Counted from the stretch's first letter, positions 24,773 through 34,084 are shown. The stretch is 64,000 nucleotides of DNA from Pseudonocardia benzenivorans CB1190 (GCF_000196675.2 NC_015312.1:4340001-4404000), one strand, 5' to 3'. Notes: generated by a model from the sequence alone, not told the origin. Made by a program: numbers and translations.

Positions 24773-27124
24773 GTGCCGGCGGGGGCGTGGGTGCGGGACC
24801 TCCGCACGGAGGTGCGGACGACGCTCACCGGTGTCGACCCCGGGCTCGGCCGGCTGCGGATGGCCGCGACCGCCACCGCCGCGATGGTGCTCGCGGCCGC
24901 CGTCATGGCCGGGGTCCGCGAGCTCACCGGCCAGCCCGTCACCGTCCTGCTCTTCGCCGCCGTGCTCGCCATGGTCAGCAACCTGTCGGTCAACGAGCCG
25001 GAGCTGCCCGCCCGCCGGATCACGACGGCACTCATGCTGCTGCCCGCCGCCCTGGCGATCACCGCCGGCACGCTGCTGGCGCCCGCGCGGCTCCTCGCCG
25101 ATGTCGTTTTCGTGCTGGTCATGGCGGCCGCGGTGTGGGTGCGCCGGTTCGGCCCACGCGGCTTCGCGCTCGGCATGGCGGCGTTCATGCCGTACTTCTT
25201 CACCCAGTTCCTGCAGACGGGCGCCGCCGAGCTGCCCTGGCTCCTGCTGGCCGCGGGCGTGGGGATCGCCTCGACGCTGCTGCTGCGCGGCTGGCTGCTG
25301 GCCGAGCGTCCCGAGCGGGTGCTCGACCGGCTCGTGCGCGCCTTCCGGGCGCGGGTGCACGCCGTCGTGGAGGCGGTGGGCGACGTGCTGGCCGCCGAAC
25401 CGGGCGACGTCGCCGACGAGCTCGCCGCCGTCCGCCGGGCCCGGGTCCGGCTCAACGACACCGCGCTGCAGGTCGTCGACCAGCTCGAGCACCTCGACCG
25501 CGACTCCCCCGAACCCGGCGACCTGCCGTTGCGCGTCATGGACACCGAGCTCGCCACCGAACGGCTGGCGATCTCCACCCGGCGGCTCATGGCCGAGGAC
25601 CCGCCGCCCGACCGGCTGGTCCTGCGCCGGCTCGCCGCGGGCGTGCGCGGGCTGGGCCGAGCCACCCTGACCCCGACGCCGACCGATCGCGTCCCGGCCC
25701 TGCTCGACGGCGCGCGACGCAGCGTCGACGCCATCTCCGCCGACACCGAGGGCGGCTCCGAACGCGCGCAACGGGTCGCGTTCGCCGTCACCCGGCTCGC
25801 CGATGCGCTCAGCCTGGCCCGGGAGGCCGCGGGCCACGACCCCGCGCCGGACGGCGCCCGCCCCGCGGCGCCCGACCCCACCGCCGCGCCCGACCGCTCC
25901 GATCCCGACCACACCGACCCCGACCACACCGACCCCGACCACACCGACCCGGCATCCGGCAGCACCGACCGCACCACCGGCACCCCGGCCGACGGCAGCG
26001 CCGCCGAGGACGACGCGCCCGACGCCGGCGACGGCCGGCCGGGACTGGACCTGACCACGCGCCAGGCCGTCCAGGTGCTGGTCGCGACGAGCCTGGCGAT
26101 CGTCGTCGGCGACCTGATCTCCCCGTCGCGCTGGTACTGGGCGGTGATCGCGGCCTTCGTCGTGTTCGCCGGGACGGCGAGCCGCGGCGACGTGGTCAAC
26201 CGCGGATCGCAGCGCGTCGTCGGCACGATCGGCGGGGTGGCGGCCGGGATGGGGCTGGCGTGGCTCGTCGGGGACCATCGGCTCGTCGCACTGGTCCTGC
26301 TGTTCGGCTGCGTGTTCCTCGCGCTCTACCTGGTCCGGATCTCGCAGGCGCTCATGGCGTTCTGGATCACGACGGTGCTGGCGCTGCTGTACGGGCTGAT
26401 CGGACAGTTCTCGACCGAGACACTGCTGGTGCGGATCGAGGAGACCGCCGTCGGGGCGGCGATGGGGATGATCGCGGGCTACCTGGTGCTCCCCAAGCGC
26501 ACCCGGGAGGCGTTCGGGGAGGCGCTCGACGACGCGGTCGACGCCTCCGACGCCGCGCTCGCCGCGGCGATCGACCAGCTGTGCGGCCTCCGGCCCGAGA
26601 CGTCCCCCGTCGAGCTCGCCCGCGACCTCGACGACGCGCTCGCGACGCTGCGGCAACGGGCCAAACCGCTGGGCAACCCGCTGCCGCGCAGGCGGGGGCG
26701 CTCGGGCTACGACCGCATCCTGCGGGTGCTCACGGCCGTCGACCACTACACCCGCGACCTGGCGCGGACCTCCGACGGCGTCACCGACCCCGACTGGGAG
26801 CCGACGCTGCGGCCCGCGGGCGACCGGGTCCGCGCCAACCTCGACGCGCTGCGCGACCACCTCGTCGCGGCCATCCCGCAGCAGAGCGGGCCGTCGACAC
26901 GGGACGTCGACACGCTCGAACCGCCCGCCGACATCGGGTCCGCCGAGGACCTCGTCGACGCCGCGGAGGCCCACGCCGCGCGCTGCACGGAACCCCGCAA
27001 ACGCTACGAGATGCTCGCCGCCGCCCGCTACCTGCGGCGGATCGACCAGGCCGTCGTCGGGCTGGCCGTCGACCTCGGCGTGGCGCCCGACCCGGCGGAC
27101 CGCCCGCGGGCGGCCGCCCGCTGA
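24773..27124 (+). CDS. FUSC-type (aromatic acid exporter-like) membrane protein
   Basis: 783 residues from GTG 24773, the last start before the conserved region. Two hydrophobic halves: about six transmembrane segments at residues 25-165 and six at about 425-575, separated by a long helical cytosolic region with an Asp/Pro/His/Thr low-complexity linker, and followed by a cytosolic C-terminal helical domain. This duplicated arrangement, with the second half opening TTRQAVQVLVATSLAIVVGDLISPSRWYWAVIAAF, is the FUSC/YccC/AaeB family, linked to efflux of aromatic acids or similar compounds. No partner membrane-fusion protein is visible, as usual for Gram-positives. Substrate unknown. Confidence 0.8.
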   Translation: MPAGAWVRDLRTEVRTTLTGVDPGLGRLRMAATATAAMVLAAAVMAGVRELTGQPVTVLLFAAVLAMVSNLSVNEPELPARRITTALMLLPAALAITAGTLLAPARLLADVVFVLVMAAAVWVRRFGPRGFALGMAAFMPYFFTQFLQTGAAELPWLLLAAGVGIASTLLLRGWLLAERPERVLDRLVRAFRARVHAVVEAVGDVLAAEPGDVADELAAVRRARVRLNDTALQVVDQLEHLDRDSPEPGDLPLRVMDTELATERLAISTRRLMAEDPPPDRLVLRRLAAGVRGLGRATLTPTPTDRVPALLDGARRSVDAISADTEGGSERAQRVAFAVTRLADALSLAREAAGHDPAPDGARPAAPDPTAAPDRSDPDHTDPDHTDPDHTDPASGSTDRTTGTPADGSAAEDDAPDAGDGRPGLDLTTRQAVQVLVATSLAIVVGDLISPSRWYWAVIAAFVVFAGTASRGDVVNRGSQRVVGTIGGVAAGMGLAWLVGDHRLVALVLLFGCVFLALYLVRISQALMAFWITTVLALLYGLIGQFSTETLLVRIEETAVGAAMGMIAGYLVLPKRTREAFGEALDDAVDASDAALAAAIDQLCGLRPETSPVELARDLDDALATLRQRAKPLGNPLPRRRGRSGYDRILRVLTAVDHYTRDLARTSDGVTDPDWEPTLRPAGDRVRANLDALRDHLVAAIPQQSGPSTRDVDTLEPPADIGSAEDLVDAAEAHAARCTEPRKRYEMLAAARYLRRIDQAVVGLAVDLGVAPDPADRPRAAAR
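25901..25950. repeat. 15-base tandem repeat coding Asp-Pro-Asp-His-Thr
   Basis: Three copies of GAyCCCGACCACACC (25901, 25916, 25931) plus a partial fourth, in frame, giving DPDHT x3 in the cytosolic linker of the FUSC protein. Clean recent-looking repeats suggest copy-number variability; the His/Asp content could bind metal, but that is speculative. Confidence 0.85.
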
Positions 27125-27145
27125 CGCCCGCCCACCCCGCCCGCC

Positions 27146-27193
27146 CGCAACCTCACGGTTCCCGCGGGCGCTCGGGCCGACCCTGAGGTTGCG
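27146..27193. promoter_or_regulatory. 10-base inverted repeat between FUSC and WYL genes
   Basis: CGCAACCTCA at 27146-27155 and TGAGGTTGCG at 27184-27193 with a 28-base GC-rich spacer. It lies after the FUSC stop and about 60 bases before the WYL regulator start, so it may be either a transcription-end structure or an autoregulatory operator for the WYL protein. There is no T-run. Confidence 0.4.
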
Positions 27194-27255
27194 CTCGGAA
27201 GGCAGTCTCGAGCTTGCGGTCAGGTTCCGGCCACAAGGTCTGGCAGGCTCGCGTC

Positions 27256-28215
27256 ATGGACCCGACGGCTCGCATCCTGCGGCTGCTCTCGCTGCTGCAG
27301 ACCTACCGCCACTGGTCGGGCGACGAGCTCGCGCAGCGGCTGGCGGTCAGCCCGCGGACACTGCGTCGCGACGTCGAACGGCTGCGTGAGCTCGGCTATC
27401 CCGTCCTGACCAGCCGCGGTACCTACGGCGGCTATCAGCTCGCAGCGGGCACCCGGATCCCACCCCTGCTGCTCGACGACGAGGAGGCCGTGGCCATCGC
27501 GGTCGGGCTGCGCACCGCGGCGAACGGGTCGGTGGCGGGCATCGAGGAGACGTCGGTCCGGGCACTGGCGAAGCTGCAGCAGGTCCTGCCGACGCGGTTG
27601 CGCCGACGCGTCGAGGCCCTCGCGGTGGCGACGGAGGCCGTGGCGGGCTACGGGGAGTCCGTCGACCCGGACGTCCTGCTCACCATCGCCCAGGCGTGCC
27701 GCGGCTCCGAGCAGCTGCGCTTCCACTACACGGCCACGGACGGGTCCGAGACCTCCCGGCTGGTCGAGCCGCACCGACTGGTGTCGCGGTACCGGCGCTG
27801 GTACGTCGTCGCGTGGGACGTCGACCGCGGCGCGTGGCGGACGTTCCGCGTCGACCGCGTCACCCGTCCCTTCGCCAACGGTGTCCGGGTCCCGCCGCGC
27901 GAGCTGCCCGCCGAGGACGCGGCGAGCTTCGTCGCGGCGGCGCTGCGGTCACGCCCGCAGCCGTTCACCGCGGTGCTGCGGCTGCGCGGGACGGCCGACG
28001 AGCTGCGCGACCGGGTGCCCGGCTGGATGGGTGAGCCCGTTCCCGACGGCGACGGCACCTGCCTGCTGCGCACGGGCGCGGACAACCTGGAGTGGCTCGC
28101 GCTGAGCCTGACCCGGCTCGACGCCGACGTCGAGCTGGTCGAGGGATCCCCGGACCTCGTCGCAGAGCTCAACCGGCTGCGCACCCGCGCCGAACAGCTG
28201 ACCGCCGCACCCTGA
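27256..28215 (+). CDS. WYL-domain transcriptional regulator
   Basis: 319 residues from ATG 27256. N-terminal HTH_11 (residues 1-55: ARILRLLSLLQTYRHWSGDELAQRLAVSPRTLRRDVERL), a WYL domain around 140-215 with RYRRWYVVAWD, and a C-terminal WCX-type region. WYL regulators sense small ligands or nucleic acid and often control stress, DNA repair or defence genes. It lies directly downstream of the FUSC gene in the same orientation; whether it controls that gene or itself is unknown. Confidence 0.88.
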   Translation: MDPTARILRLLSLLQTYRHWSGDELAQRLAVSPRTLRRDVERLRELGYPVLTSRGTYGGYQLAAGTRIPPLLLDDEEAVAIAVGLRTAANGSVAGIEETSVRALAKLQQVLPTRLRRRVEALAVATEAVAGYGESVDPDVLLTIAQACRGSEQLRFHYTATDGSETSRLVEPHRLVSRYRRWYVVAWDVDRGAWRTFRVDRVTRPFANGVRVPPRELPAEDAASFVAAALRSRPQPFTAVLRLRGTADELRDRVPGWMGEPVPDGDGTCLLRTGADNLEWLALSLTRLDADVELVEGSPDLVAELNRLRTRAEQLTAAP

Positions 28216-28275
28216 GAACCGGCGGCCGCCGTCCGGGTGCTGCCGGTGCCGAGGGCAGCTGCCACGATTGATCGC

Positions 28276-28674
28276 GTGACCAGATCGTCGTCGACGCCGG
28301 GGACCTGCCCGTGCGGCCTCCCCGAGCCGTACGACGACTGCTGCGGCCGGTTCCACACCGGCGCCGCGGCGGCGCCGACCGCGGAGCTGCTCATGCGCTC
28401 CCGGTACACCGCCTTCGCCGTCGGCGACACCGGCTACCTGCGGCGCACATGGCATCCGCGGACCCGCCCACGGCGTCTCGCGCTCGAGCCCGAGCAGGTC
28501 TGGACCCGGCTGGAGATCCTCTCCCGCAGCGGCGGCGTCCTGTTCACCACGCACGGCATCGTCGAGTTCGCCGCGCACTACACCCGCCGCGGGCGGCCCG
28601 GCGTGCTGCACGAGCACAGCCGCTTCGTCCGCGAGGACGGTGTCTGGCTGTACTTCGACGGGACCGAGGACTGA
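28276..28674 (+). CDS. YchJ-family SEC-C protein
   Basis: 132 residues from GTG 28276. Residues 8-25 hold a zinc-binding SEC-C motif (CPCGLPEPYDDCCGRFH), followed by the NTF2-like YchJ domain: TAELLMRSRYTAFAVGDTGYLRRTWHP, then GIVEFAAHYT and HEHSRFVREDGVWLYFDG. The usual second SEC-C at the C-terminus is absent. The function of YchJ proteins is unknown; they are small cytosolic metal-binding proteins. Confidence 0.85.
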   Translation: MTRSSSTPGTCPCGLPEPYDDCCGRFHTGAAAAPTAELLMRSRYTAFAVGDTGYLRRTWHPRTRPRRLALEPEQVWTRLEILSRSGGVLFTTHGIVEFAAHYTRRGRPGVLHEHSRFVREDGVWLYFDGTED

Positions 28675-28834
28675 GACCCGGGCACCGGTCGGGAAGAGAG
28701 CCCACATGACCGGGCCGGACTGGTCCTCGACGGTGGTTCGCCCCCTCCCTGACCTGCGCAGACACGGCCGGAACCGTCAGGTACGACCGGATCCTGCCGG
28801 ATCTACCGGGTCGCACGGCGTGGGTGGGCCGACC

Positions 28835-28840
28835 TAATCT
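28835..28840 (+). promoter_or_regulatory. Predicted -10 box (TAATCT) of leaderless ABC exporter operon
   Basis: TAATCT then six bases then GTG 28847: transcription would begin at the start codon itself. It is the best -10 match in the window. Confidence 0.6.
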
Positions 28841-28846
28841 CCGCCC

Positions 28847-30751
28847 GTGACGACGATGGGCACCCGCACCGCGGTCGGCAGCTTCAGCGGCGACCCCGGC
28901 CGGCGGGCGTCGGGGCGCGAGGTGCTGCGGCTGCTGGCCGCGACGAGCAGACCGCTGGCATGGGCGACGGCCGTCTGGGCGGCGGCGGCGGCGGTCGCCC
29001 CGGCCGGGGTCGTCGTCGCGCTGGGGGTTGTCGTCGGCGCCGTGCCCGCGGCCGCCGAGCACGGCCTCGGCTCTCCCGACGGGCACCGGCTGGTCGTCGG
29101 GCTCGTCGTCGCGACCGTCGTCTACGCGTTCTCGCTCGTGCTCGATCCCGTCGGCAGCGCGATCGGCATCGCCGCCCGCACCCGGATCACCGGCGCGCTG
29201 CAGGGCAGGCTGCTGCGCGCGGTCTCGCAACCGGTCGGCGTCGCGCACCTCGAGGACGCCGACGTGCTCGACAGGCTCGCCCGCGCCGAGGGCAGGCTCA
29301 CCGGGATGTTCCCCGGCGACGCGCCGGTGACCTGGGCGGGCTCGGTCGCGACGCAGGCGTCGGGCTGGCTGGCCTGCGGCGTCGTCGCGCTCTACCAGTG
29401 GTGGGTCGGGCTGGTCCTGCTCGTGATGTGGGTCGTCGTGCGGCGGCTGATGCTGCGCACCGTCGTCGTGCTCGCCACCGAGCACCGCGGCCAGACGACG
29501 GCGATGCGACGCGCGGGCTACTTCGCCGCGCTCGGCACGCGGGCCGCGGCGGCCAAGGAGATCCGGGTCTTCGGTCTCGACGGGTTCGTCGCCGACCGCT
29601 ACGGCGCCGAGTACGGCGCAGCGCTGGACTCCGCGGTCGGCGGGATGCGCCGGCTGCACCGCCGGGCACTGGGCTGCGTGGTCGTCGTGGCCGTCGGGAT
29701 CGTCGGCGCGCTGCTGGTCATCGGGGCCGACGCGCACGACGTCGGCCTCGCCGCGCTCGCGACGCTGCTGCCGATGCTGGCGGTGACGATGTCGGCGGGT
29801 TCGGTCACCTTCGACGACCTGACGGTCGCGTGGACGATGTCCGGGCTGCCCGATGTCGAAGGCCTCGAACGCGACCTGGCCAGGGAGGCCGCACCGCCGG
29901 GTGGTGCCCGCGAGCCGGCCGGGCTGCCGCGGGAGTCGATCCGGTTCGCCGACGTGTACTTCCGCTACCCCGGCCAGGACGACGACGTCCTCGCCGGCAT
30001 CGATCTCGAGCTGCCGGCGGGTACGTCGACCGCGGTGGTCGGGGTCAACGGCGCCGGCAAGACCACGCTCGTCGGGCTGCTCTCGCGGCTGCGCGACCCG
30101 GTCTCGGGCGAGGTGCTCGTCGACGGCACGGACGCCCGGGAGCTCGATCCGGCCCGGTGGCAGCGGCAGGTCGCGGTGGTGCCGCAGGAGCCCGTGCACT
30201 ACCCCGCGACGGCCTACGACAACGTCGCCTACGGCGCGCTCGCACACCTCGCCGACGCCGACGGCGTCCACGCGGCCGCCGCGCAGGCGGGGTTCGCGGC
30301 CGTCGTCGAGACGCTGCCCGACGGCTGGGACACCGTGCTGTCGCCGGAGCTGCCGGGCGGGGTCGACCTGTCCGGCGGCCAGTGGCAGCGGCTCGCGCTG
30401 GCCAGGGCGTTGTTCGCGACCCGGCACGGCGCCCGCGTCCTGGTCCTCGACGAGCCGACCGCGGCGCTCGACGTCCGCGGCGAGGCCGAGTTCTACGCAC
30501 GGTTCCTGGAGATCACCGCCGGGCTGACGACGGTCGTCATCTCCCACCGCTTCTCGACCGTGCGCCGGGCCGACACGATCTGCGTCCTCGACGGCGGCCG
30601 GATCACCGAGCGGGGCTCGCACGACGAGCTCGTCGCGCTCGGCGGCACCTACGCGCACATGTACGAGGTACAGGCGGCCAGGTTCCGCGACGGCCCGCCG
30701 GGCCGGCGGGACGCGGGCCGGCCGCGGCGCCGGGCGGGTGGCCGCCGATGA
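28847..30751 (+). CDS. ABC exporter, fused membrane/ATPase subunit 1
   Basis: 634 residues; GTG start supported by the leaderless promoter. About six transmembrane segments in residues 35-310, then an ATPase domain: Walker A GVNGAGKTT near 401, Q-loop VVPQEPVHY, signature DLSGGQWQRLAL, Walker B VLVLDEPTAALD with the catalytic Glu, and H-loop ISHRFSTV. It overlaps the next gene by ATGA, so the two subunits probably form a heterodimeric half-transporter pair. The Arg-rich C-terminal tail is uncommon. Possible cargo includes lipids, peptides or drugs; nothing nearby indicates which. Confidence 0.88.
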   Translation: MTTMGTRTAVGSFSGDPGRRASGREVLRLLAATSRPLAWATAVWAAAAAVAPAGVVVALGVVVGAVPAAAEHGLGSPDGHRLVVGLVVATVVYAFSLVLDPVGSAIGIAARTRITGALQGRLLRAVSQPVGVAHLEDADVLDRLARAEGRLTGMFPGDAPVTWAGSVATQASGWLACGVVALYQWWVGLVLLVMWVVVRRLMLRTVVVLATEHRGQTTAMRRAGYFAALGTRAAAAKEIRVFGLDGFVADRYGAEYGAALDSAVGGMRRLHRRALGCVVVVAVGIVGALLVIGADAHDVGLAALATLLPMLAVTMSAGSVTFDDLTVAWTMSGLPDVEGLERDLAREAAPPGGAREPAGLPRESIRFADVYFRYPGQDDDVLAGIDLELPAGTSTAVVGVNGAGKTTLVGLLSRLRDPVSGEVLVDGTDARELDPARWQRQVAVVPQEPVHYPATAYDNVAYGALAHLADADGVHAAAAQAGFAAVVETLPDGWDTVLSPELPGGVDLSGGQWQRLALARALFATRHGARVLVLDEPTAALDVRGEAEFYARFLEITAGLTTVVISHRFSTVRRADTICVLDGGRITERGSHDELVALGGTYAHMYEVQAARFRDGPPGRRDAGRPRRRAGGRR

Positions 30752-32604
30752 CCGCGCTGGCCGACCCGCCCGCCCCGCGCCGCGACAGGCCCCGCTCCCC
30801 CGAGCCGGGCGAGCGCGTCCCGCGCCGGGCGATCCGGCTGCTGCACCTCATGCTGCTCGACGGCTTCCGCGCCGCCCCCGGCCTGATGACGGCGGTGACG
30901 GCGCTGCTGGTCGTGGGCGGGGTCGCGGCGACCTGCTACCCGCTCGGGTTCCGCATCCTGCTCGACGGCGCCCTCGCCCACGACACCCGCCAGCTGGTGC
31001 TGGGCGCGCTGTTCGTCGGCGGGCTGCTCGCGCTGACCTGGGTGCTGCAGGCGATCGGCGCCACCGAGGCGATGGCCCTGTCCGACCGCGTCAGCATCTT
31101 CCACACCGCGCGGCTGGTGCGGCTCGTCAGCGGCGTCCCCGGGCTCGAGCACCTGGAACGTCCGGAGTACCTCACCGAGATCGAGCAGATCAGTTCGCGC
31201 CGCCGGGCGCTGGCGGGCGCTCCGCGGCAGCTGATGGGCAGCGTCGCGTCGGTGGCGCGGATCGTCGCGCTGCTCGTGCTGCTCGCGTCGGTGTCGCCGT
31301 GGCTGCTGCTGCTCCCGGTGGCCGCGGTCCCGCCGCTGCTGGCCGACCGGTGGGCCAAGCGCATCATCCGCACCAACGAGGACGAGGTCGCCCACGACCA
31401 GCGCCGCGCGGGCCTGCTGTTCTCGTTGGCGACGACGACCGGCTCCGCCGCCGAGCTGCGCTCCTACGGGTTGGCCGACCACGTCGGCGCGGAGCACGCG
31501 CGGCTCGCCGCGGCGGTCGACAGGCGGACCGGCGGTGAGGCGCTCAAGGTCCTCGCCATCCAGGCGACCGGCTGGACGATCTACGCGGCGGGGCTGATGG
31601 GCGCGATCGCGTTCGTCGTCGTCGAGACCACCCACGGGGTGTTATCGGCCGGTGCCCTGCTCATGGCGGTCACGCTGATCCGGCGGTCCCGCGCGCAGCT
31701 CGCGACCGCGGCCGTCCGCTCCGGTGCCCTGCTCAGCACGCTCACGGTCGCCGACCGGATGTTCTGGCTGGAGGACCACGCGGCCGCCGAGGCCGCGGCG
31801 CGCGGCCACGACCCGGCGCCCGACGCGCTGCACGACGGGATCCGGCTGCGCGACGTGTCGTTCACCTACCCGGGCGCCGAGCAGCCGGTGCTCACCGGTC
31901 TCGACCTGGACCTGCCGGCCGGCTCGACGGTGGCGATCGTCGGGGAGAACGGCGCGGGCAAGACGACGCTGGTCAAGCTCCTGCTCGGGATGTACAGCCC
32001 CGACGCGGGCACCGTCGAGGTCGACGGCCGGCCGCTGAGCGGGATCGAGCCCGGCGCCTGGCGGTCGCGCACCACGGCGGCCTTCCAGGACTTCGCCCGG
32101 CTGCACCTGCCGGTGCGGCACACCGTCGGCGTCGGCGACCTCGCCCGGCTCGACGACACCGACGCGGTCGCCGGGGCGCTCGACCGGGCCGGCGCCACGT
32201 CCGTCGCCGAGACCCTGCCCGACGGGCTCGACACCCTCGTCGGCTCGACCTACACCGGGGGCCGGGGGCTCTCCGGCGGGCAGTGGCAGAAGCTCGCGCT
32301 GGGCCGGGCGATGATGCGCGACGACCCGCTGCTCGTCGTGCTCGACGAGCCCACCGCGAACCTCGACGCCCCGACCGAGCACGCGATGTTCGAGCGCTAC
32401 GCCTCGGCGGCCGCGCGGGGGGCCGAGCGCAACGGCGCGGTGACCGTCCTGGTCTCCCACCGGTTCTCGACGGTGCGCATGGCCGACCTCGTCGTCGTGC
32501 TGGAGGACGGGCGGGTCCGCGAGCGCGGCACGCACGCCCAGCTCGTCGCCGCGGGCGGCCGCTACGCCGAGCTCTACGAGCTGCAGGCGGCGTCCTATCG
32601 GTAG
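30748..32604 (+). CDS. ABC exporter, fused membrane/ATPase subunit 2
   Basis: 618 residues, ATG within the ATGA overlap. Membrane part residues 30-330; ATPase part with Walker A GENGAGKTT near 396, signature GLSGGQWQKLALGRA, Walker B LVVLDEPTANLD and H-loop SHRFSTVRM. Both subunits keep the catalytic glutamate, so unlike many heterodimeric exporters neither site looks degenerate. The Q-loop region reads AAFQDFARLHLPV, the style of cyclic-peptide and siderophore-type exporters, which is only suggestive. Confidence 0.88.
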   Translation: MTALADPPAPRRDRPRSPEPGERVPRRAIRLLHLMLLDGFRAAPGLMTAVTALLVVGGVAATCYPLGFRILLDGALAHDTRQLVLGALFVGGLLALTWVLQAIGATEAMALSDRVSIFHTARLVRLVSGVPGLEHLERPEYLTEIEQISSRRRALAGAPRQLMGSVASVARIVALLVLLASVSPWLLLLPVAAVPPLLADRWAKRIIRTNEDEVAHDQRRAGLLFSLATTTGSAAELRSYGLADHVGAEHARLAAAVDRRTGGEALKVLAIQATGWTIYAAGLMGAIAFVVVETTHGVLSAGALLMAVTLIRRSRAQLATAAVRSGALLSTLTVADRMFWLEDHAAAEAAARGHDPAPDALHDGIRLRDVSFTYPGAEQPVLTGLDLDLPAGSTVAIVGENGAGKTTLVKLLLGMYSPDAGTVEVDGRPLSGIEPGAWRSRTTAAFQDFARLHLPVRHTVGVGDLARLDDTDAVAGALDRAGATSVAETLPDGLDTLVGSTYTGGRGLSGGQWQKLALGRAMMRDDPLLVVLDEPTANLDAPTEHAMFERYASAAARGAERNGAVTVLVSHRFSTVRMADLVVVLEDGRVRERGTHAQLVAAGGRYAELYELQAASYR

Positions 32605-32653
32605 CGAGAGCGGCCCGGCTCACGATCGGGGCCGGGGCACGCACGCGGAGTGT

Positions 32654-32659
32654 TACGTT
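32654..32659 (+). promoter_or_regulatory. Predicted -10 box (TACGTT) before leader ORF
   Basis: TACGTT, seven bases, GTG 32667. Fits the leaderless pattern and marks the start of the leader ORF rather than of the downstream transporter gene. Confidence 0.5.
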
Positions 32660-32666
32660 CGGACGC

Positions 32667-32711
32667 GTGGGGGCGGCGCGGACAGGACCGGACGTCGAGG
32701 CCGGGCGGTGA
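32667..32711 (+). CDS. Leaderless 14-residue leader peptide ORF
   Basis: GTG 32667 opens MGAARTGPDVEAGR and the TGA at 32709-32711 overlaps the GTG of the MFS gene (GTGA). A TAnnnT box sits seven bases before this GTG. The transporter gene has no ribosome site of its own other than purines within this ORF, so translation of the carrier probably depends on termination-reinitiation from the leader. The peptide shows no run of a single amino acid, so classical attenuation is not indicated. Confidence 0.45.
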   Translation: MGAARTGPDVEAGR

Positions 32712-33937
32712 CCGCCCCGGACGCCGGGACCGCGTCGCCGACCGTCTCCGGACGCGCGCCGCTGGGGGTGCCGTGGTGGACCACGGCCGCCATCGTGCTC
32801 GTCGCGCTGAACCTGCGCCCGGCCATCGTCGGTGTCGGGCCGCTGCTCTCGGAGATTCGCGCCGACCAGGCGCTCTCGGCCACCGCGGGCGGGGTGCTGA
32901 CCGCGCTGCCGGTGCTGTGCTTCGGCCTGCTCGCGCCCGTCGCACCGCGGATGTCGCGGCTGATCGGCATCGAACGGTCGCTGCTCGCGGTGCTGGGCGT
33001 CATCACCGTGGGCTGCGTGGTCCGGCTCGTCCCGGCGGTGTGGGCGCTCTATCTCGGGACGGCGCTGATCGGTGCCGCGATCGCGTCGGGCAATGTGCTG
33101 CTGCCCGCCCTGATCAAGCGTGACTTCGCACACCGCACCGGGATGATGACCGCGGTCTACTCGGCGGCGATCTCGCTGGGCGGCGCGCTGGGTGCGGCGG
33201 TCACCGTGCCGCTGGCCGACGCGGCCGGGCTCGGCTGGCGGCTCGGGCTGGGCGTCTGGGTGATCTGGGGCGTGCTGGGCATCCTGTGCTGGCTGCCGCA
33301 GCTGCGCCGGGTGGCGCGGCCGGCGGTGCGCGCCCCGCGGGTGCGCGGTCTGGGCCGGCAGGCGCTGGCGTGGCAGGTCACGGTGTTCATGGGCCTGCAG
33401 TCGCTGGGCTTCTACGCCGCCTCGGCGTGGTTCGCGGAGATCTTCGTCGAACGCGGCTGGTCGCCCGCCGCGGCGGGAGCACTGGTCTCGACGGTGAGCC
33501 TCACCGGCATCATCGGCAGCCTCGGGACGCCCGTCCTCGCCGCGCGCACCCGCGACCAGCGCGGGCTCTCACTCGTCGTGACCGCGATCGGCGTCGCCGG
33601 GGTGGGGGCGACGTTGGTCCCCGGCCTGGAGGTCGTCGCCTCGGTCGTCGCGGGGATCAGCTACGGCGCGGCGCTCGGGCTCGCGCTGACCTACGTCGGG
33701 GTGCGCAGCCCCGACGCGGCGCACGCGGCCCAGCTCTCCGGCATGTCGCAGTGCGTCGGCTACGTGCTCGCCGCGGCCGGCCCGTTCGCCGTCGGCGCGC
33801 TGCACGACCTCACCCACGGGTGGACCGTCTCGCTCGTCGCACTGCTCGCGCTCTACGTCCCGCAGGGCATCGCCGGGTTCCTCGCCGGGCGCGATCGGGT
33901 ACTCCGCATCGCACCGCCGGACGCCACCGCCGGCTGA
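32708..33937 (+). CDS. CynX/NimT-family MFS transporter
   Basis: 409 residues with about 12 hydrophobic segments. The N-terminus VALNLRPAIVGVGPLLSEIR is diagnostic of the CynX/NimT (cyanate/2-nitroimidazole) branch of MFS, and NVLLPALIKRDF follows in TM4-5. These carriers move small nitrogenous or acidic solutes in unknown directions. Start GTG 32708 is chosen because of the GTGA coupling to the leader ORF. It is in the same orientation as the ABC exporter and 104 bases downstream of it. Confidence 0.85.
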   Translation: MTAPDAGTASPTVSGRAPLGVPWWTTAAIVLVALNLRPAIVGVGPLLSEIRADQALSATAGGVLTALPVLCFGLLAPVAPRMSRLIGIERSLLAVLGVITVGCVVRLVPAVWALYLGTALIGAAIASGNVLLPALIKRDFAHRTGMMTAVYSAAISLGGALGAAVTVPLADAAGLGWRLGLGVWVIWGVLGILCWLPQLRRVARPAVRAPRVRGLGRQALAWQVTVFMGLQSLGFYAASAWFAEIFVERGWSPAAAGALVSTVSLTGIIGSLGTPVLAARTRDQRGLSLVVTAIGVAGVGATLVPGLEVVASVVAGISYGAALGLALTYVGVRSPDAAHAAQLSGMSQCVGYVLAAAGPFAVGALHDLTHGWTVSLVALLALYVPQGIAGFLAGRDRVLRIAPPDATAG

Positions 33938-34084
33938 CGTCGCCTGCGCCCGCGGCGACCGTTCGGCGACGGCGAAACGCGGGTCCGGCCATCGCGGTGG
34001 GCGCGGTCCGCACCGGTACCTTCACCCCTGCGACGGGCCCGGTGCGACGGCCCGTCCGGCGCGGCGATCTTCCGGAGTCCCCAC

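Noticed and set aside
24080..26974. 964-codon minus-strand frame across the FUSC gene
   Set aside because: Only its last 207 codons (the YciO-like gene) make sense; the rest is antisense of the FUSC gene with His/Gln/Arg-rich nonsense composition.
28544..30658. 704-codon minus-strand frame opposite the ABC exporter
   Set aside because: Arg/Asp/Gln-rich, no domain, wholly antisense to a gene with clear Walker motifs.
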